From Geomonas edaphica (lineage in GTDB: Bacteria > Desulfobacterota > Desulfuromonadia > Geobacterales > Geobacteraceae), in contig NZ_SSYB01000003.1 in assembly GCF_004917075.1 (NCBI RefSeq), positions 186,001-250,000 of the forward strand: a DNA stretch of 64,000 nucleotides, in the 5' to 3' direction. Numbering within the stretch: the stretch's first letter is position 1; each line of letters opens with the position of its first letter. The notes below the pieces were generated by a model. That model ran no database searches. It saw only the letters and a program-made list of their open reading frames with translations, and was not told the DNA's origin. The position numbers and the translations under genes are program-made. Below are positions 45,499-55,020 of the stretch, one piece after another.

Positions 45499-48258
45499 TT
45501 ACTGGGGCGCCGGGAATATGGCGAGCAGTTGCCGCGCCTTTCTGAAATCGAGTTTTTCCATGCAGGCCTGCAGCGCCTGCAACTCGTTGGTGTACTCGCC
45601 GCGGGGGACCTGGGCGCAGAACTTCTCGAACTGCCGCTTGGCATCGAGGCTGTTGCGGGCCAAAAGCCGCTCCAGCTTCCCCTTCTCCGCGGTGAAGCGC
45701 TGCGGTTCGAAAGCGCCTTCTGGTGCGGTCTTCACCGACCTTGCCGTGCCCGCAGCGGTCGTCCGCGCAGGCGGTTGCTGGGCTGCGCGCGAAAGGGCCC
45801 GGATCATGCCGTCGACCATGAGCGAGGGACGCACCGGAGCGGCGTACACCGCACTCGCCCCCCACTCGTCCCCGGCCTGCCGCACCTCTTCCAACTGCTC
45901 CGCGGCGGCCGCAACTATTACCGGAACGCGGCCGTGGTACCGCCTGCCGATACTGCGGCAGAGCTTTTCCACCCCACCGATACCCGCAGTGGCGCCGTCG
46001 ACGGCGACCAGGTCGAAAGGATGCGCCGCCTCGTCCTCGAGCGCATCTAGCGCCTCGGCCACGTCGGCAACGGCACAGAGCTCCATCGGCATCCCCTGCA
46101 GCATCTCGCTGACCCCATCGACGGAAGCGGCGTCACCGTCCACGAAGAGCAGGCGCATGCTGCGTAACTGCACCTCTTTGCTCACGACCACGGCCTTGCC
46201 GGCGGGTGGAAGGGCGAAGCCGACCGTGAAGAAGAAGCTGCTTCCGGCGCCGGGAACGCTATGCACCTTGAGCTCGCTCCCCATGAGTTCGACCAGCTGC
46301 CGACTGATGGAGAGGCCAAGCCCCGTACCGCCGAAGCGCCGCGTGGTGGAGCTGTCCGCCTGGGTGAACGGGGTGAAGATGCGTTCCATCTGTTCGGGGG
46401 TGATGCCGATGCCGGTGTCCTGGACGCTGAACTCCACGGCGACCTCCCCCTCGCCCTGCCCGACCGGCTTAACGGCGAGCACCACCTCGCCGCGCTGGGT
46501 GAACTTGAGGGCGTTGCCGATCAGGTTGTTCAGCACCTGGGTAAGGCGCAGCGGGTCCCCCATGAGCTTTTTGGGAAGCTCGGGGGCGAGACGCACCCGG
46601 AACTCGATCCCCTTCTCCTGCGCCTTCAGGTGGTGCATGTCGGAGATGTTTCCCAGTACCTCGTGCAGGCTCAGTTCGGTCTTTTCCAGTTCGACCTTGC
46701 CCGCCTCGATCTTCGAGAAGTCGAGGATGTCGTTGATGATGTTCAAAAGGGTCCGGCTCGACGTGCAGATCTTCTCCAGGTAGTCACGCTGTTTCGCGTT
46801 GAGCTCGGTCTTCAGAGCCAGGCGGCTCAGCCCCATGACTGCGTTCATCGGGGTGCGGAGCTCGTGCCCCATGTTGGCGAGGAATTCACTCTTGGCGCTG
46901 CTTGCCGCCTGTACCAAGTCGCGCTCGCGGCGCAGCTCCAGCGCCTCGCGCTTCGCGGTCACGTCCTCGACCACGCAGATCAGGTACTTGGGTTCCCCTC
47001 CAGGCGCGCAGACGAGCGACTTGGTCAGGTTGACCCAGACCAGCGAGCCGTCCTTGCGGATCTGCCGGATCTCTATACTGTAGTTGTCGATCTCCCGGTT
47101 GAGGAGCCGCGAGAGGTGGCTTTGCTCGGCGGCGCGGTCTTCCGGATGGATGGTCTGCTCGAGACTCCATCCCATCAGCTCGTCCTGGCCGTACCCCAGG
47201 ATGTCGCAGAAGCGGCTGTTGATCCTGATCAGGATGTCGGAGAGGGCGATATGGCAGATGCCGACCGCGGCCTGCTCGAAGGTGTTGCGGAAGCGCTCCT
47301 CGCTCTCCTTCAGCTGTTCCTCGGCCCTCTTCCTGAAGGTGATGTCGGTAAGGACGCCCAGAAGACCGTAGACCCGCCCGTGATCGTCTTTAAGTGGGGT
47401 GAGGGACTTGCTGACCCAGGTGCCGTCCTTCTCGCGCAGCTCGTCGTGCTCCACGGCGGTGCCCGCCTGCATCACCCTTGCGTCCTCGTCCTGCCGCTTT
47501 TTGGCGAGGGCGGGGGCGACGATATCGTAGTCGGACTTGCCGAAGACCTCGGCGGGCTGCAGGCCCAGTTCACGCGCGAAACTGGAGTTGCAGGAGAGAT
47601 AGACGAGGTTGCAGTCCTTGAGGAAGATGCGCTGCGGCAGGTTCTCGATCAGGCCGCGGTAGCGCTTTTCGAAGAAGAGCGCGCTTTCCGCCTCCTTGCG
47701 TTCGGTTACGTCGTGCACCACGCTCACCACCCTAAGCGGCGTCCCGGAGGTGTCACGGAAGACCTCGCCAACCTCCTCTAGGATGCGCTCCCCACCATCC
47801 GGCCGGACCAGGGCGTACTCCACGGCGAAGGAATCGCCCCCCTTCAGCGCCTTTTCGACCGCGGCGGCCACTGCTTCACGCCCCTTGCCGGGCAGCAACG
47901 CGAGAAAGGCCTCGTAACTCGCGGGGGACTCCTCGAAGGGGACGGCAAAGATCCGGCAGAGCTCTTCGGAGCAATCCAGCCTGCCGCTTGCCATGTCCCA
48001 GTCCCAGCTGCCGATCTGGGCTATGCGCTGCGAGATGCGCAGCTGCTCTTCACTGCGGCGCAAGTCGCCCTCGGCCTGCCTGCGCCACTTAAGGCGCAGG
48101 ACGTGAATGCCTGTCACGAACACCATCGCGAGCGCACTCACCGACCATGCCTGGGGACGCAAGGCCGCGACGTAAAGGACGAGCAGCAGCAAGGCGCAGA
48201 CCGCCAGGAGCATGGTATTTCTGATAAGGCAAGGAAGTGACCTGTAACCAGAGGGCAT
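45499..48258 (-). CDS. Multi-PAS hybrid histidine kinase with a degenerate receiver
   Basis: 919 residues from the ATG at 48258 (AAGG six bases upstream). The order is two transmembrane helices (residues about 15-55), three PAS domains with PAC motifs (IGSWDWDMASG, IFLKDCNLVYLSCNSSF, GICHIALSDILIRINSRF) and HisKA (FLANMGHELRTPMNAVMG). A GHKL ATPase follows (NNLIGNALKF, GTGLGLSISRQL). After it comes a receiver-like domain, LLFVDGDAASVDG to YAAPVRP, where the second Asp of the acidic pair and the conserved Lys are missing, so it is probably not phosphorylated. The last 70 residues form a helical domain. First of a two-gene unit. Confidence 0.9.
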   Translation of the reverse strand: MPSGYRSLPCLIRNTMLLAVCALLLLVLYVAALRPQAWSVSALAMVFVTGIHVLRLKWRRQAEGDLRRSEEQLRISQRIAQIGSWDWDMASGRLDCSEELCRIFAVPFEESPASYEAFLALLPGKGREAVAAAVEKALKGGDSFAVEYALVRPDGGERILEEVGEVFRDTSGTPLRVVSVVHDVTERKEAESALFFEKRYRGLIENLPQRIFLKDCNLVYLSCNSSFARELGLQPAEVFGKSDYDIVAPALAKKRQDEDARVMQAGTAVEHDELREKDGTWVSKSLTPLKDDHGRVYGLLGVLTDITFRKRAEEQLKESEERFRNTFEQAAVGICHIALSDILIRINSRFCDILGYGQDELMGWSLEQTIHPEDRAAEQSHLSRLLNREIDNYSIEIRQIRKDGSLVWVNLTKSLVCAPGGEPKYLICVVEDVTAKREALELRRERDLVQAASSAKSEFLANMGHELRTPMNAVMGLSRLALKTELNAKQRDYLEKICTSSRTLLNIINDILDFSKIEAGKVELEKTELSLHEVLGNISDMHHLKAQEKGIEFRVRLAPELPKKLMGDPLRLTQVLNNLIGNALKFTQRGEVVLAVKPVGQGEGEVAVEFSVQDTGIGITPEQMERIFTPFTQADSSTTRRFGGTGLGLSISRQLVELMGSELKVHSVPGAGSSFFFTVGFALPPAGKAVVVSKEVQLRSMRLLFVDGDAASVDGVSEMLQGMPMELCAVADVAEALDALEDEAAHPFDLVAVDGATAGIGGVEKLCRSIGRRYHGRVPVIVAAAAEQLEEVRQAGDEWGASAVYAAPVRPSLMVDGMIRALSRAAQQPPARTTAAGTARSVKTAPEGAFEPQRFTAEKGKLERLLARNSLDAKRQFEKFCAQVPRGEYTNELQALQACMEKLDFRKARQLLAIFPAPQ

Positions 48259-48503
48259 GGATGACCTTTGCACCTGAATTACGACGTTGTTGACGCGACG
48301 ATGATCTTATCGGCGCCACGCCGGAAAACATTAATGAAATTAACAGAGAAGGGAGGTGTTTCGTGGTGCGCCCGGCTCCCGTCATCCGCCGACTTTTTCC
48401 ATCCTTATCGGATCGAGGTCCCGTTTTTGGAACGCTCTGTGCTCTTTAACTTGTTATCCTGTCATTTCAAGGCGGTGTCAATCGTCGTAAGGGGGTGAAA
48501 CAC

Positions 48504-49079
48504 ATGGGAAAAGCGGTCCTGTACATTCGCGACGAGGAACTCCTGAGGAGCCTAAAAAAGAGGCTCAAGGACCGAGGTTTTGCTGAAATAATAGCGCCGG
48601 GGAGTCCGGGAGAGCTGTTGAACGAGGCGCTGTCCAGCCATCCGGAGGTGGCTGTGATCGAATACGGCGCCGCAGACCAGGAGATCAGCAGCGTTGCGAA
48701 AAGGCTTTGGGAAAAGCTGAGCCTGCCGATCATCATGATCGCGGAGAGCACCGAGGTGGAGGAGGTGCAGACCTGGGGCGAAGCGACGGTGTCCACCATC
48801 CTCGCCAAACCGGTGCGCGAGGACGAATTGGTGGCGGCGGTCGCGCTCTCCATTGCGGCCGCGCGTCGTGTGGAGCGCTTGAAGGAGGAGGTGACCTCAC
48901 TCAAGGAGAGCATCGAGAGCAGGAAGGTGATTGAGAAGGCGAAGGGGCGCCTTATGGAGCGAGACAAGCTCTCCGAGGCGGAGGCGTTCCGCCGGATGCA
49001 GAGGCTCGCCATGGACCGGAGGATTTCCATGCGCCAGCTGGCCGATGCCATTCTCCTCACCGAAAGTATCGCCGGCTGA
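48504..49079 (+). CDS. ANTAR-domain response regulator with Glu at the phosphoacceptor site
   Basis: 191 residues from the ATG at 48504; an in-frame GTG nine bases upstream is an alternative. An N-terminal receiver-like domain has AVLYIRDEELL in place of the acidic pair and VAVIEYGAAD, where Glu53 replaces Asp. The Lys (LAKPV) is kept. A coiled helix leads to the ANTAR domain (KVIEKAKGRLMERDKLSEAE, FRRMQRLAMDRRISMRQLAD), which binds paired RNA hairpins and prevents termination. A Glu can mimic phosphorylation, so this protein may be active without a kinase; that is inference. It is divergent from the large kinase. Confidence 0.88.
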   Translation: MGKAVLYIRDEELLRSLKKRLKDRGFAEIIAPGSPGELLNEALSSHPEVAVIEYGAADQEISSVAKRLWEKLSLPIIMIAESTEVEEVQTWGEATVSTILAKPVREDELVAAVALSIAAARRVERLKEEVTSLKESIESRKVIEKAKGRLMERDKLSEAEAFRRMQRLAMDRRISMRQLADAILLTESIAG

Positions 49080-49115
49080 AGCCGTTTCCCCGCCGCAGCG
49101 GGGGAAAAGAAACGG

Positions 49116-49144
49116 TTGACACCCGGCCGACCATTACCTATATT
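49116..49144 (+). promoter_or_regulatory. Sigma-70 promoter of the htpX-terC riboswitch unit
   Basis: TTGACA (49116-49121) and TATATT (49139-49144) are 17 bases apart, a near-consensus promoter. The start near 49151 falls just before the aptamer. Confidence 0.82.
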
Positions 49145-49154
49145 TCACCAAGGT

Positions 49155-49297
49155 AAAGGGGAGTAGCCAACGGTTGAACCGCAACCGACCCGTGTTCGTC
49201 AGGACGGCCGGAAGGCCCGGACATGGGGCATGACAATCCTGTCAGCAGGCAAGACCTTTATCCAGTGCTTCAAGCGCCTGGGTAAAGGTCTTTTTAT
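49155..49297 (+). promoter_or_regulatory. yybP-ykoY manganese riboswitch with terminator platform (second copy)
   Basis: TAAAGGGGAGTAG, then TTCGTCAGGACGGCC and GGCCCGG, match the family. AAGACCTTTATCCAG (49251-49265) pairs with CTGGGTAAAGGTCTT (49278-49292) before a T-rich tail, forming a 15-bp terminator. The 5' TAAAGG can compete for CCTTTA. The terminator stem is almost identical to the one at 22456. Downstream genes are htpX and terC. Confidence 0.93.
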
Positions 49298-49330
49298 TTG
49301 ACCAGTCCACGAGGCTCAGGAGGTAACGTC

Positions 49331-50170
49331 ATGAACAGATTCAAGACCGCAGTCCTGCTCACCACGCTCACGCTGATCATGGTAGCCATGGGAAGTGCCA
49401 TCGGCGGCCGGGGCGGCATGTACCTCGCCTTCATCATGGCGTGCGTGATGAACCTATTCTCCTACTGGTTCTCGGACAAGATCGTGCTGCGCATGTACGG
49501 GGCGCAGGAGATCACCGAAAACGAGAACCCCGCCTTCTACGGCATGGTGCGCCGGCTCGCGCTACAGGGGGGGCTTCCCATGCCCAAGGTCTACATCATC
49601 CCGTCCGACTCCCCAAACGCCTTCGCCACCGGGAGAAACCCCGAGCATGCGGCGGTGGCCGCGACCGAGGGGATCCTGCGCATCCTCACCCCGGAGGAAC
49701 TGGAGGGGGTGATGGCGCACGAACTAAGCCACGTGGCAAACCGCGACATCCTCATCTCCACCATAGCCGCGACCATAGCCGGCGCCATCTCCATGCTGGC
49801 GAACATGGTGCAGTGGGCCGCCATCTTCGGCTCCCGCAGTGACGATGACGAGGGAGGGGGATGGGGCGGCCTGGCACTCGCCATCATAGCCCCCATCGCC
49901 GCGATGCTGATCCAGTTGGCGGTGTCGAGAAGCCGCGAGTACCTGGCGGACGAGAGCGGTGCCAGACTTTGCGGCAGGCCGCGCGCCCTCGCCAACGCAC
50001 TTAGGAAGCTGGACCAGGCTTCGCACGTCTTGCCGATGCAGGAGGCGCGCCCCGCAACGGCGCACATGTTCATCGTGAACCCGCTGAGCGGCGGTGCCCT
50101 TATGAGGCTTTTTTCCACGCACCCTCCCATGGAGGAGCGGATCGCGCGGCTTGAACAGATGGAACGTTAA
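49331..50170 (+). CDS. htpX: Membrane metalloprotease HtpX
   Basis: 279 residues from the ATG at 49331 (AGGAGGT six bases upstream). Two N-terminal membrane helices are followed by the zinc site [13 protein letters not shown] and its distal Glu in [13 protein letters not shown], then two more hydrophobic segments. The ending [16 protein letters not shown] is typical. HtpX degrades misfolded inner-membrane proteins. Its place directly behind a manganese riboswitch is unusual and ties membrane quality control to manganese. Confidence 0.95.
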   Translation: MNRFKTAVLLTTLTLIMVAMGSAIGGRGGMYLAFIMACVMNLFSYWFSDKIVLRMYGAQEITENENPAFYGMVRRLALQGGLPMPKVYIIPSDSPNAFATGRNPEHAAVAATEGILRILTPEELEGVMAHELSHVANRDILISTIAATIAGAISMLANMVQWAAIFGSRSDDDEGGGWGGLALAIIAPIAAMLIQLAVSRSREYLADESGARLCGRPRALANALRKLDQASHVLPMQEARPATAHMFIVNPLSGGALMRLFSTHPPMEERIARLEQMER

Positions 50171-50182
50171 CCGGAGGGAGTT

Positions 50183-51103
50183 TTGACAAACAATGAGATG
50201 ATGTGGATCGCCTTCGCGGTGATCATGACGGTGATGTTCGTTCTGGACCTCTTCGTCTTCAACCGGAAGAGCCATGAGATCAAGTTCAGGGAGGCGCTCA
50301 CCTGGACCGTGGTCTGGATCGGGCTCGCCATGCTCTTCAACGCGGGGGTGTGGTATGTCCTTGGATCGGCAAAGGCTCTGGAGTTCTTCACCGGTTACGT
50401 CATCGAGGAATCGCTCTCCGTCGACAACCTCTTCGTCTTCATCATGATCTTCTCCTACTTCAAGGTCCCGCGGGCGCTGCAGCCCAAGATACTCAAGTGG
50501 GGGATCATAGGCGCCCTGGTGATGCGCGGCATCTTTATCATGGTTGGCATCGGACTGATCGAGCGCTTCCACTGGATGGTGTACGTCTTCGGCGTCGTCC
50601 TGATCTACACCGGCTTCAAAATGGCCTTCGGCGGCGACGAGGAGGTGCACCCGGAGAACAACCCGATGGTGCGTCTGGTACGGCGCTTCGTTCCCATCAC
50701 CAAAAGGGCGCGGGGTGACCGCTTCTTCATAAAAAGGCGCGGCATCTGGGCCGCCACCCCGCTCTTCCTGACCCTGGTCGTCGTGGAATCAAGCGACGTG
50801 ATCTTCGCGGTGGACTCCATTCCGGCGGTGCTCGCGGTCACCCACGATCCCTTCATCGTGTACAGTTCCAACATTTTCGCCATCATGGGGCTGCGCTCGC
50901 TCTACTATCTGCTGGCCCACGTCATGGAGATGTTCACCCACCTGAAACTGGGGGTGTCGGTCATCCTCGCCTTCGTCGGCGCGAAGATGCTCCTTTCCAA
51001 CGTGGTTGAGATCCCGCTCGTGCTATCCCTCGGCGTCATCATCGGCGCCCTCACCATCTCCATCCTGACCTCGGTGCTCCTGACCAAAAAGCAGCACAGG
51101 TAA
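50183..51103 (+). CDS. TerC/Alx-family membrane protein, second copy
   Basis: 306 residues, the normal family length, with nine hydrophobic segments. Signatures are IEESLSVDNLFVFIMIFSYF and SSDVIFAVDSIPAVLAVTHDPF. The TTG at 50183 has GGAGG five bases upstream; the nearest ATG (50198) has none. It lies 12 bases after htpX and shares its riboswitch-controlled transcript. Paralogue of the 395-residue protein at 22692. Confidence 0.93.
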   Translation: MTNNEMMWIAFAVIMTVMFVLDLFVFNRKSHEIKFREALTWTVVWIGLAMLFNAGVWYVLGSAKALEFFTGYVIEESLSVDNLFVFIMIFSYFKVPRALQPKILKWGIIGALVMRGIFIMVGIGLIERFHWMVYVFGVVLIYTGFKMAFGGDEEVHPENNPMVRLVRRFVPITKRARGDRFFIKRRGIWAATPLFLTLVVVESSDVIFAVDSIPAVLAVTHDPFIVYSSNIFAIMGLRSLYYLLAHVMEMFTHLKLGVSVILAFVGAKMLLSNVVEIPLVLSLGVIIGALTISILTSVLLTKKQHR

Positions 51104-51142
51104 GGGTGACCGGACCTCCTGAGGTCGCCGCCGGGCGCGGCG

Positions 51143-52465
51143 TCACTCGGGCTCCGTTACTTTCTCCTCCTCCCGCTTCACGATCCGGACCTGGGTGATA
51201 CCGGTCCGGGTCACTTCCTCGCAGGTGAGCAGATAATCGCCAAACGCCACTTTCTCCCCCTGTTCGGGGAAACGACCGATCCGGTCCAGGATGAGCCCGG
51301 CCAGGGTATCGTAGGGAAGGTCCTCACCCAAGTCGATCTCCAGCAGGTCTTCCAGATCGGAGACCGAGATGAGGGCGTCGACCAGATAGCTCCCGTCCGC
51401 CATCACCTGCACCCGGCTCGGCTCCCCGACATCGTGCTCGTCCTCGATCTCCCCGACCAGCTCCTCGAGCAGGTCCTCTGTGGTGACGATGCCGCTGATA
51501 CTGCCGTACTCGTCCACAACGAACGCCATATGCACGCGAGTCTTCTGCATCTCCTTTAGAAGGTCGCTCACCTTTTTCCCTTCCGGAACGAAGACGGGGG
51601 GACGGACGATGGAGCGGATGTCGAAGTCCGGCTCGCGCACCATGCGCCCCAAGAGGTCTTTCCCGTGGATGAACCCCACCGTCTCCTCGATGCTCCCGAG
51701 GTAGACCGGGTAGCGGGAGTACATGTTGTCCAGCACCCCGTTCAGGATCTCCTCGTTCGACTGGTTCAGGTCGAAGGCGACGATGCGGGTACGCGGCACC
51801 ATGACCTCGCGCACGGCGGTGTGGGTGAAATCGAAGAGGTTGTCGATGAAGGTGTGCTCGGTCTCGCTGAAGATGCCGCTCTCATGTCCCTCGGCGACGA
51901 TATGCTGCACCTCCTCCCGGGTGACGAAGGCCTCCCCCTCGCTCTTCAGCCCGAACAGGGCAAGCGTCGCCTTGGTGGAGAAGCTGAGCACCGAGACCAG
52001 GACGCCGGCTACGCGGGCTAGGAGGTTGATCGGTTGCGCCACGCGCAGCGCCACCTGTTCCGCGTACTGAAGCCCGATGGTCTTCGGGACCAGTTCCCCG
52101 AGGATGAGGGAGAGGTAGGAGATGGCGCTTACCACGAGGCCGATGGAGAGCGGCTCAGCGGCGTTTCTGACCATCGCGAAGGGGGACATGAGAAACACGG
52201 GACGGATGTAATCGACCGCGATGACACCGCCCACCGCGGAAGCGGTCGAGCCGACGACGGTTACGCCGATCTGCACGATGGCGAGCAGTCGGTGCGGGTC
52301 CTTTTGCAGCGACTCGATCAGTGCGGCGCGCGGGTTCCCCATGGAGACCAGTTGCGCAACGCGGCTTTTTCTTATGGAGACGATGGCGAATTCAGCGCAG
52401 GAGAAAAATCCGTTCAGCAGTATGAGGACGGCTATGACCAGCAGTTCGATGAAGACGGTGTCCAA
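51143..52465 (-). CDS. CorC/HlyC-type membrane protein (DUF21-CBS-CBS-CorC)
   Basis: 440 residues from a TTG at 52465 (GGAGGG upstream). A DUF21 transmembrane domain (residues 1-200, [21 protein letters not shown]) is followed by two CBS domains ([41 protein letters not shown]). A C-terminal CorC_HlyC domain ([20 protein letters not shown]) ends the protein. Relatives export Mg2+ or other divalent cations. It converges with the second terC, 39 bases away, consistent with a cation-handling neighbourhood. Confidence 0.92.
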   Translation of the reverse strand: MDTVFIELLVIAVLILLNGFFSCAEFAIVSIRKSRVAQLVSMGNPRAALIESLQKDPHRLLAIVQIGVTVVGSTASAVGGVIAVDYIRPVFLMSPFAMVRNAAEPLSIGLVVSAISYLSLILGELVPKTIGLQYAEQVALRVAQPINLLARVAGVLVSVLSFSTKATLALFGLKSEGEAFVTREEVQHIVAEGHESGIFSETEHTFIDNLFDFTHTAVREVMVPRTRIVAFDLNQSNEEILNGVLDNMYSRYPVYLGSIEETVGFIHGKDLLGRMVREPDFDIRSIVRPPVFVPEGKKVSDLLKEMQKTRVHMAFVVDEYGSISGIVTTEDLLEELVGEIEDEHDVGEPSRVQVMADGSYLVDALISVSDLEDLLEIDLGEDLPYDTLAGLILDRIGRFPEQGEKVAFGDYLLTCEEVTRTGITQVRIVKREEEKVTEPE

Positions 52466-52659
52466 TTACCCTCCGGTAGTTCATGGCTCGCCAAGAAGGT
52501 GCCTTGGCTTGCTAATCTCAACAGGTGCTCATTTTCAACGCTAACCGGCACCTTGTCAACCTTTTGTAGCTGTTGGACGGTAGAAGCGGTCGTGTGGACG
52601 GGGGAAGCAAAGTGGGGAACAGAGTGGATTTACTCTTGGGGGAACCTGGCGGAGGTGCG

Positions 52660-52682
52660 GCGGCCACCGCTGGGGTGGCCGC
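52660..52682. terminator. Hairpin after the CheX-like gene, no clear T tract
   Basis: A 9-bp stem (GCGGCCACC at 52660-52668 with GGTGGCCGC at 52674-52682) lies 12 bases beyond the cheX-like stop. No T run follows on the minus strand, so a role as terminator is weak. Confidence 0.35.
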
Positions 52683-52694
52683 TGGAATGAGATC

Positions 52695-53195
52695 CTACCT
52701 GCCGATCTTGAAGGAAAGCAGGAAACGGTCGTCGCCGCAGATAAAGGGCATCACGAGCGATTCGGCGCTGGAGACGCTCTCCATGGCGTAGTCGCTGCCG
52801 TAGATGACGGTGGGGATGGAGAGGTTTATGTCCGCCCCGCCGGGGGAGAAGATGTGCTTCACGTCCCCGCCGACCATGTTGGCGATCTCTCCCATGGCGT
52901 CGTTCACATCGTCATCGACCTCGGTGATGTCCATGCCGAGCATGTTCGAGGTGACCTGTAGCGCCAGCCGCTTCGGGCAGTGTATAGCGAGGATCCCCGT
53001 GTGGCTCCCGGCGAGGCCGACCATGCTGGTGACCGTCTCGTGGAAGTTGAGCACCGGCTCGTCCAGAGGGGGTTCGTCTACCACGTCGAGCATGACCATC
53101 GTGGAGAACACCCCGCGGGTTATGTCGGCTATGGTCTTCCGGACCGCTTCTTCGGTGGTATTGGCATCGCTCAAGACCGCGGCATCAAGCCCCAT
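52695..53195 (-). CDS. CheX-like chemotaxis phosphatase domain protein
   Basis: 166 residues. The ATG at 53195 is chosen because AGGAGG lies six bases upstream; the ATG at 53201 would abut it. The CheC/CheX fold shows the VTSMVGLAGSHTGILAIHCP strand pattern and the catalytic-type GEIANMVGGDVKH (E and N of the ExxN motif). The family dephosphorylates CheY. No other chemotaxis gene is near. Confidence 0.82.
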   Translation of the reverse strand: MGLDAAVLSDANTTEEAVRKTIADITRGVFSTMVMLDVVDEPPLDEPVLNFHETVTSMVGLAGSHTGILAIHCPKRLALQVTSNMLGMDITEVDDDVNDAMGEIANMVGGDVKHIFSPGGADINLSIPTVIYGSDYAMESVSSAESLVMPFICGDDRFLLSFKIGR

Positions 53196-53301
53196 TTCCA
53201 TCCTCCTCGCTTCCGAGTTGAACTACCATATCGGCTACCGTCAGCCGGCAAAACAGTACATAAGTGTATTCGGCAGTAATCACTGCGACTTTAGAAACTT
53301 T

Positions 53302-54507
53302 TCAGCAGACCCGGTACTCTCCCCTTGCAAGGGCGAGACAGAAGTCGTTCATCGAAGCGAACTCCCGCTGCATGACCTCACGGACCGCCTCTTCGACCTG
53401 GACGACATCCCGCCCCGGTTCCATGACGAGCTGCGCGTTGGCCATCTGCGGCTCGTCCACCGGAGAACCGATGCGGCTCAGGAGCATGACGTTCGCCCCC
53501 TCGACCCCGGGGACCGACTTGCAGATGGAGCGCGCCATCTTGTGCGAGAGGAGGTTGTAGATCTTGCCGACGTGGCTTACCGGGTTCTTCCCGGCCGCGG
53601 CCTCGGTGCCGATGGGACGCCCGATCGGGATGACGCCGTTCACCCGGTTGCCGCGCCCGACCTGGCCGGAGTCCGCGTCCTCGGCCGAGGTGCCGAGCAG
53701 CGAGAGGTAGACGCCGCCCAGCCCCCGCCCGGCCTGGTCCAGGGTGTTGTAGTAGACCCGGATCCGGTCGAATCCGGTACAGGTCGTCTCCAAAAAGCGC
53801 CGCATCTCGGCCTCAATCGCCTCTTTCCTCTCGAAGTATTCCCGCTCCGAGTTGACCATTGCCGCCAGCAGGGGCATAGCGACGGTCAGCTCCAGTTCAC
53901 AGCCGTTGCGAAGCCCCATCACCTTAACGTCCTCGCCGGTCTCCGGGAAGAGGTGCTTGAAGCGCTCGCCGTTCAGCTCCCGCTCCAGGGAGAGCACGGT
54001 GCGCTCCGTGGGGCTCAACGGGTAGTAGCCGACCGCGGCCGAGGTGTCGTTCGCCCCCCGCATCGCTCCGGGGCGCGCGAAGATGTCGGTCAGCTCCTGA
54101 GAGCCTGGAGCGAGCCTGAAGCGGTAGGCCAGGTGCCGGTCCGGGTCGACGTGGCGCAGGTTCCCCCTGATCCACCCTTTCGCCGCATCGAGGGCGATGT
54201 CGCGTACCGGAATCTCCTTACCGGCAACCGAGAAGGTAGCGCGGTCGCCGATGGTGAGTTCCATGGGCTCCAATACCTCGCCGCCGCCGAAGCGCTTCTC
54301 GACGCGCCCGGCCGCAAGGAGTCCCTTGTCGATGTTGTGGTGCAGGATGATGCCGAACTCGGCTAGGTAGGCCTGGGAAAGGGCGACCGAGATGGCGTCC
54401 ATGATGCAGTCGCAGATCTGGTCCGGGTGCCCGGTCCCCTTGCGCTCCACCATCTCGACCCGCTGCTCGGTAACTTTAGTGCCGCGAAACTCCTCGACGA
54501 CCAGCAT
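53302..54507 (-). CDS. mat: S-adenosylmethionine synthetase, archaeal type
   Basis: Makes SAM from methionine and ATP. 401 residues of the archaeal MAT family, not related closely in sequence to bacterial MetK. Signatures are ERKGTGHPDQICDCIMDAIS, FGIILHHNIDKGLLAAG, NDTSAAVGYYPLSPTERTVL and GRGNRVNGVIPIGRPIGTEA. The ATG at 54507 follows AGGAGG. Found sporadically in bacteria, probably by transfer from archaea. No neighbouring methionine-cycle gene, though a sulfhydrylase lies 3 kb away. Confidence 0.94.
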   Translation of the reverse strand: MLVVEEFRGTKVTEQRVEMVERKGTGHPDQICDCIMDAISVALSQAYLAEFGIILHHNIDKGLLAAGRVEKRFGGGEVLEPMELTIGDRATFSVAGKEIPVRDIALDAAKGWIRGNLRHVDPDRHLAYRFRLAPGSQELTDIFARPGAMRGANDTSAAVGYYPLSPTERTVLSLERELNGERFKHLFPETGEDVKVMGLRNGCELELTVAMPLLAAMVNSEREYFERKEAIEAEMRRFLETTCTGFDRIRVYYNTLDQAGRGLGGVYLSLLGTSAEDADSGQVGRGNRVNGVIPIGRPIGTEAAAGKNPVSHVGKIYNLLSHKMARSICKSVPGVEGANVMLLSRIGSPVDEPQMANAQLVMEPGRDVVQVEEAVREVMQREFASMNDFCLALARGEYRVC

Positions 54508-54618
54508 CGGCTCCTCCTTTCACCCCGGACGGCGCGGCAGTCCGGGGAACTGGAAAATAGTAGCGGAAAAAGGAGGTGGTGCAATTAATGGGAAAACAGG
54601 GGTGAGGAAGGGGGAGGA

Positions 54619-55014
54619 TCAGAAGTGCCGGCGCACCACGAAGCCGCCGCGGGCGATTTTCGCCTGCAGCCAGAGCCCGAGCCACATCTTTATGATGCGT
54701 CTCGTGGCAGGGATGAGGAAGAAGATGCCGAGAAAGTCGGTGAAAAAGCCGGGTGTGGTGAGGAGCACGCCGCCGATGAAGATGAGGGCGCCGTCTAAAA
54801 GCTGCGCCGCGGGGAGCCGCCCTTGGGCCAGCTCGTCGCGGATCTGACCGAGCACCCGCCCCCCTTGGTGACGAATGAGCCAGGCGCCCAGAAGGCTAAT
54901 GGTAAGGAGGATCGAGACGGTGGCGACGCCTCCGATCACCTGCCCCACCTTGATGATGAGGTAGATCTCGATGACCGGGACGATGAGGAAGATGAGAAAT
55001 AGTCTGAAGAACAT
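54619..55014 (-). CDS. fxsA: FxsA family membrane protein
   Basis: 131 residues with three hydrophobic segments: LFLIFLIVPVIEIYLIIKVG, VATVSILLTISLLGAWLIRHQGG and a later GVLLTTPGFFTDFLGIFFLIP. The IEIYLIIKVGQ start, RHQGG and TPGFFTDFLG are the family hallmarks. FxsA overexpression excludes phage T7 in F-plasmid E. coli; its normal role is unknown. Starts six bases after the NtrX-like stop; a weak AGTAGG precedes the ATG. Confidence 0.92.
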   Translation of the reverse strand: MFFRLFLIFLIVPVIEIYLIIKVGQVIGGVATVSILLTISLLGAWLIRHQGGRVLGQIRDELAQGRLPAAQLLDGALIFIGGVLLTTPGFFTDFLGIFFLIPATRRIIKMWLGLWLQAKIARGGFVVRRHF

Positions 55015-55020
55015 GAATGC

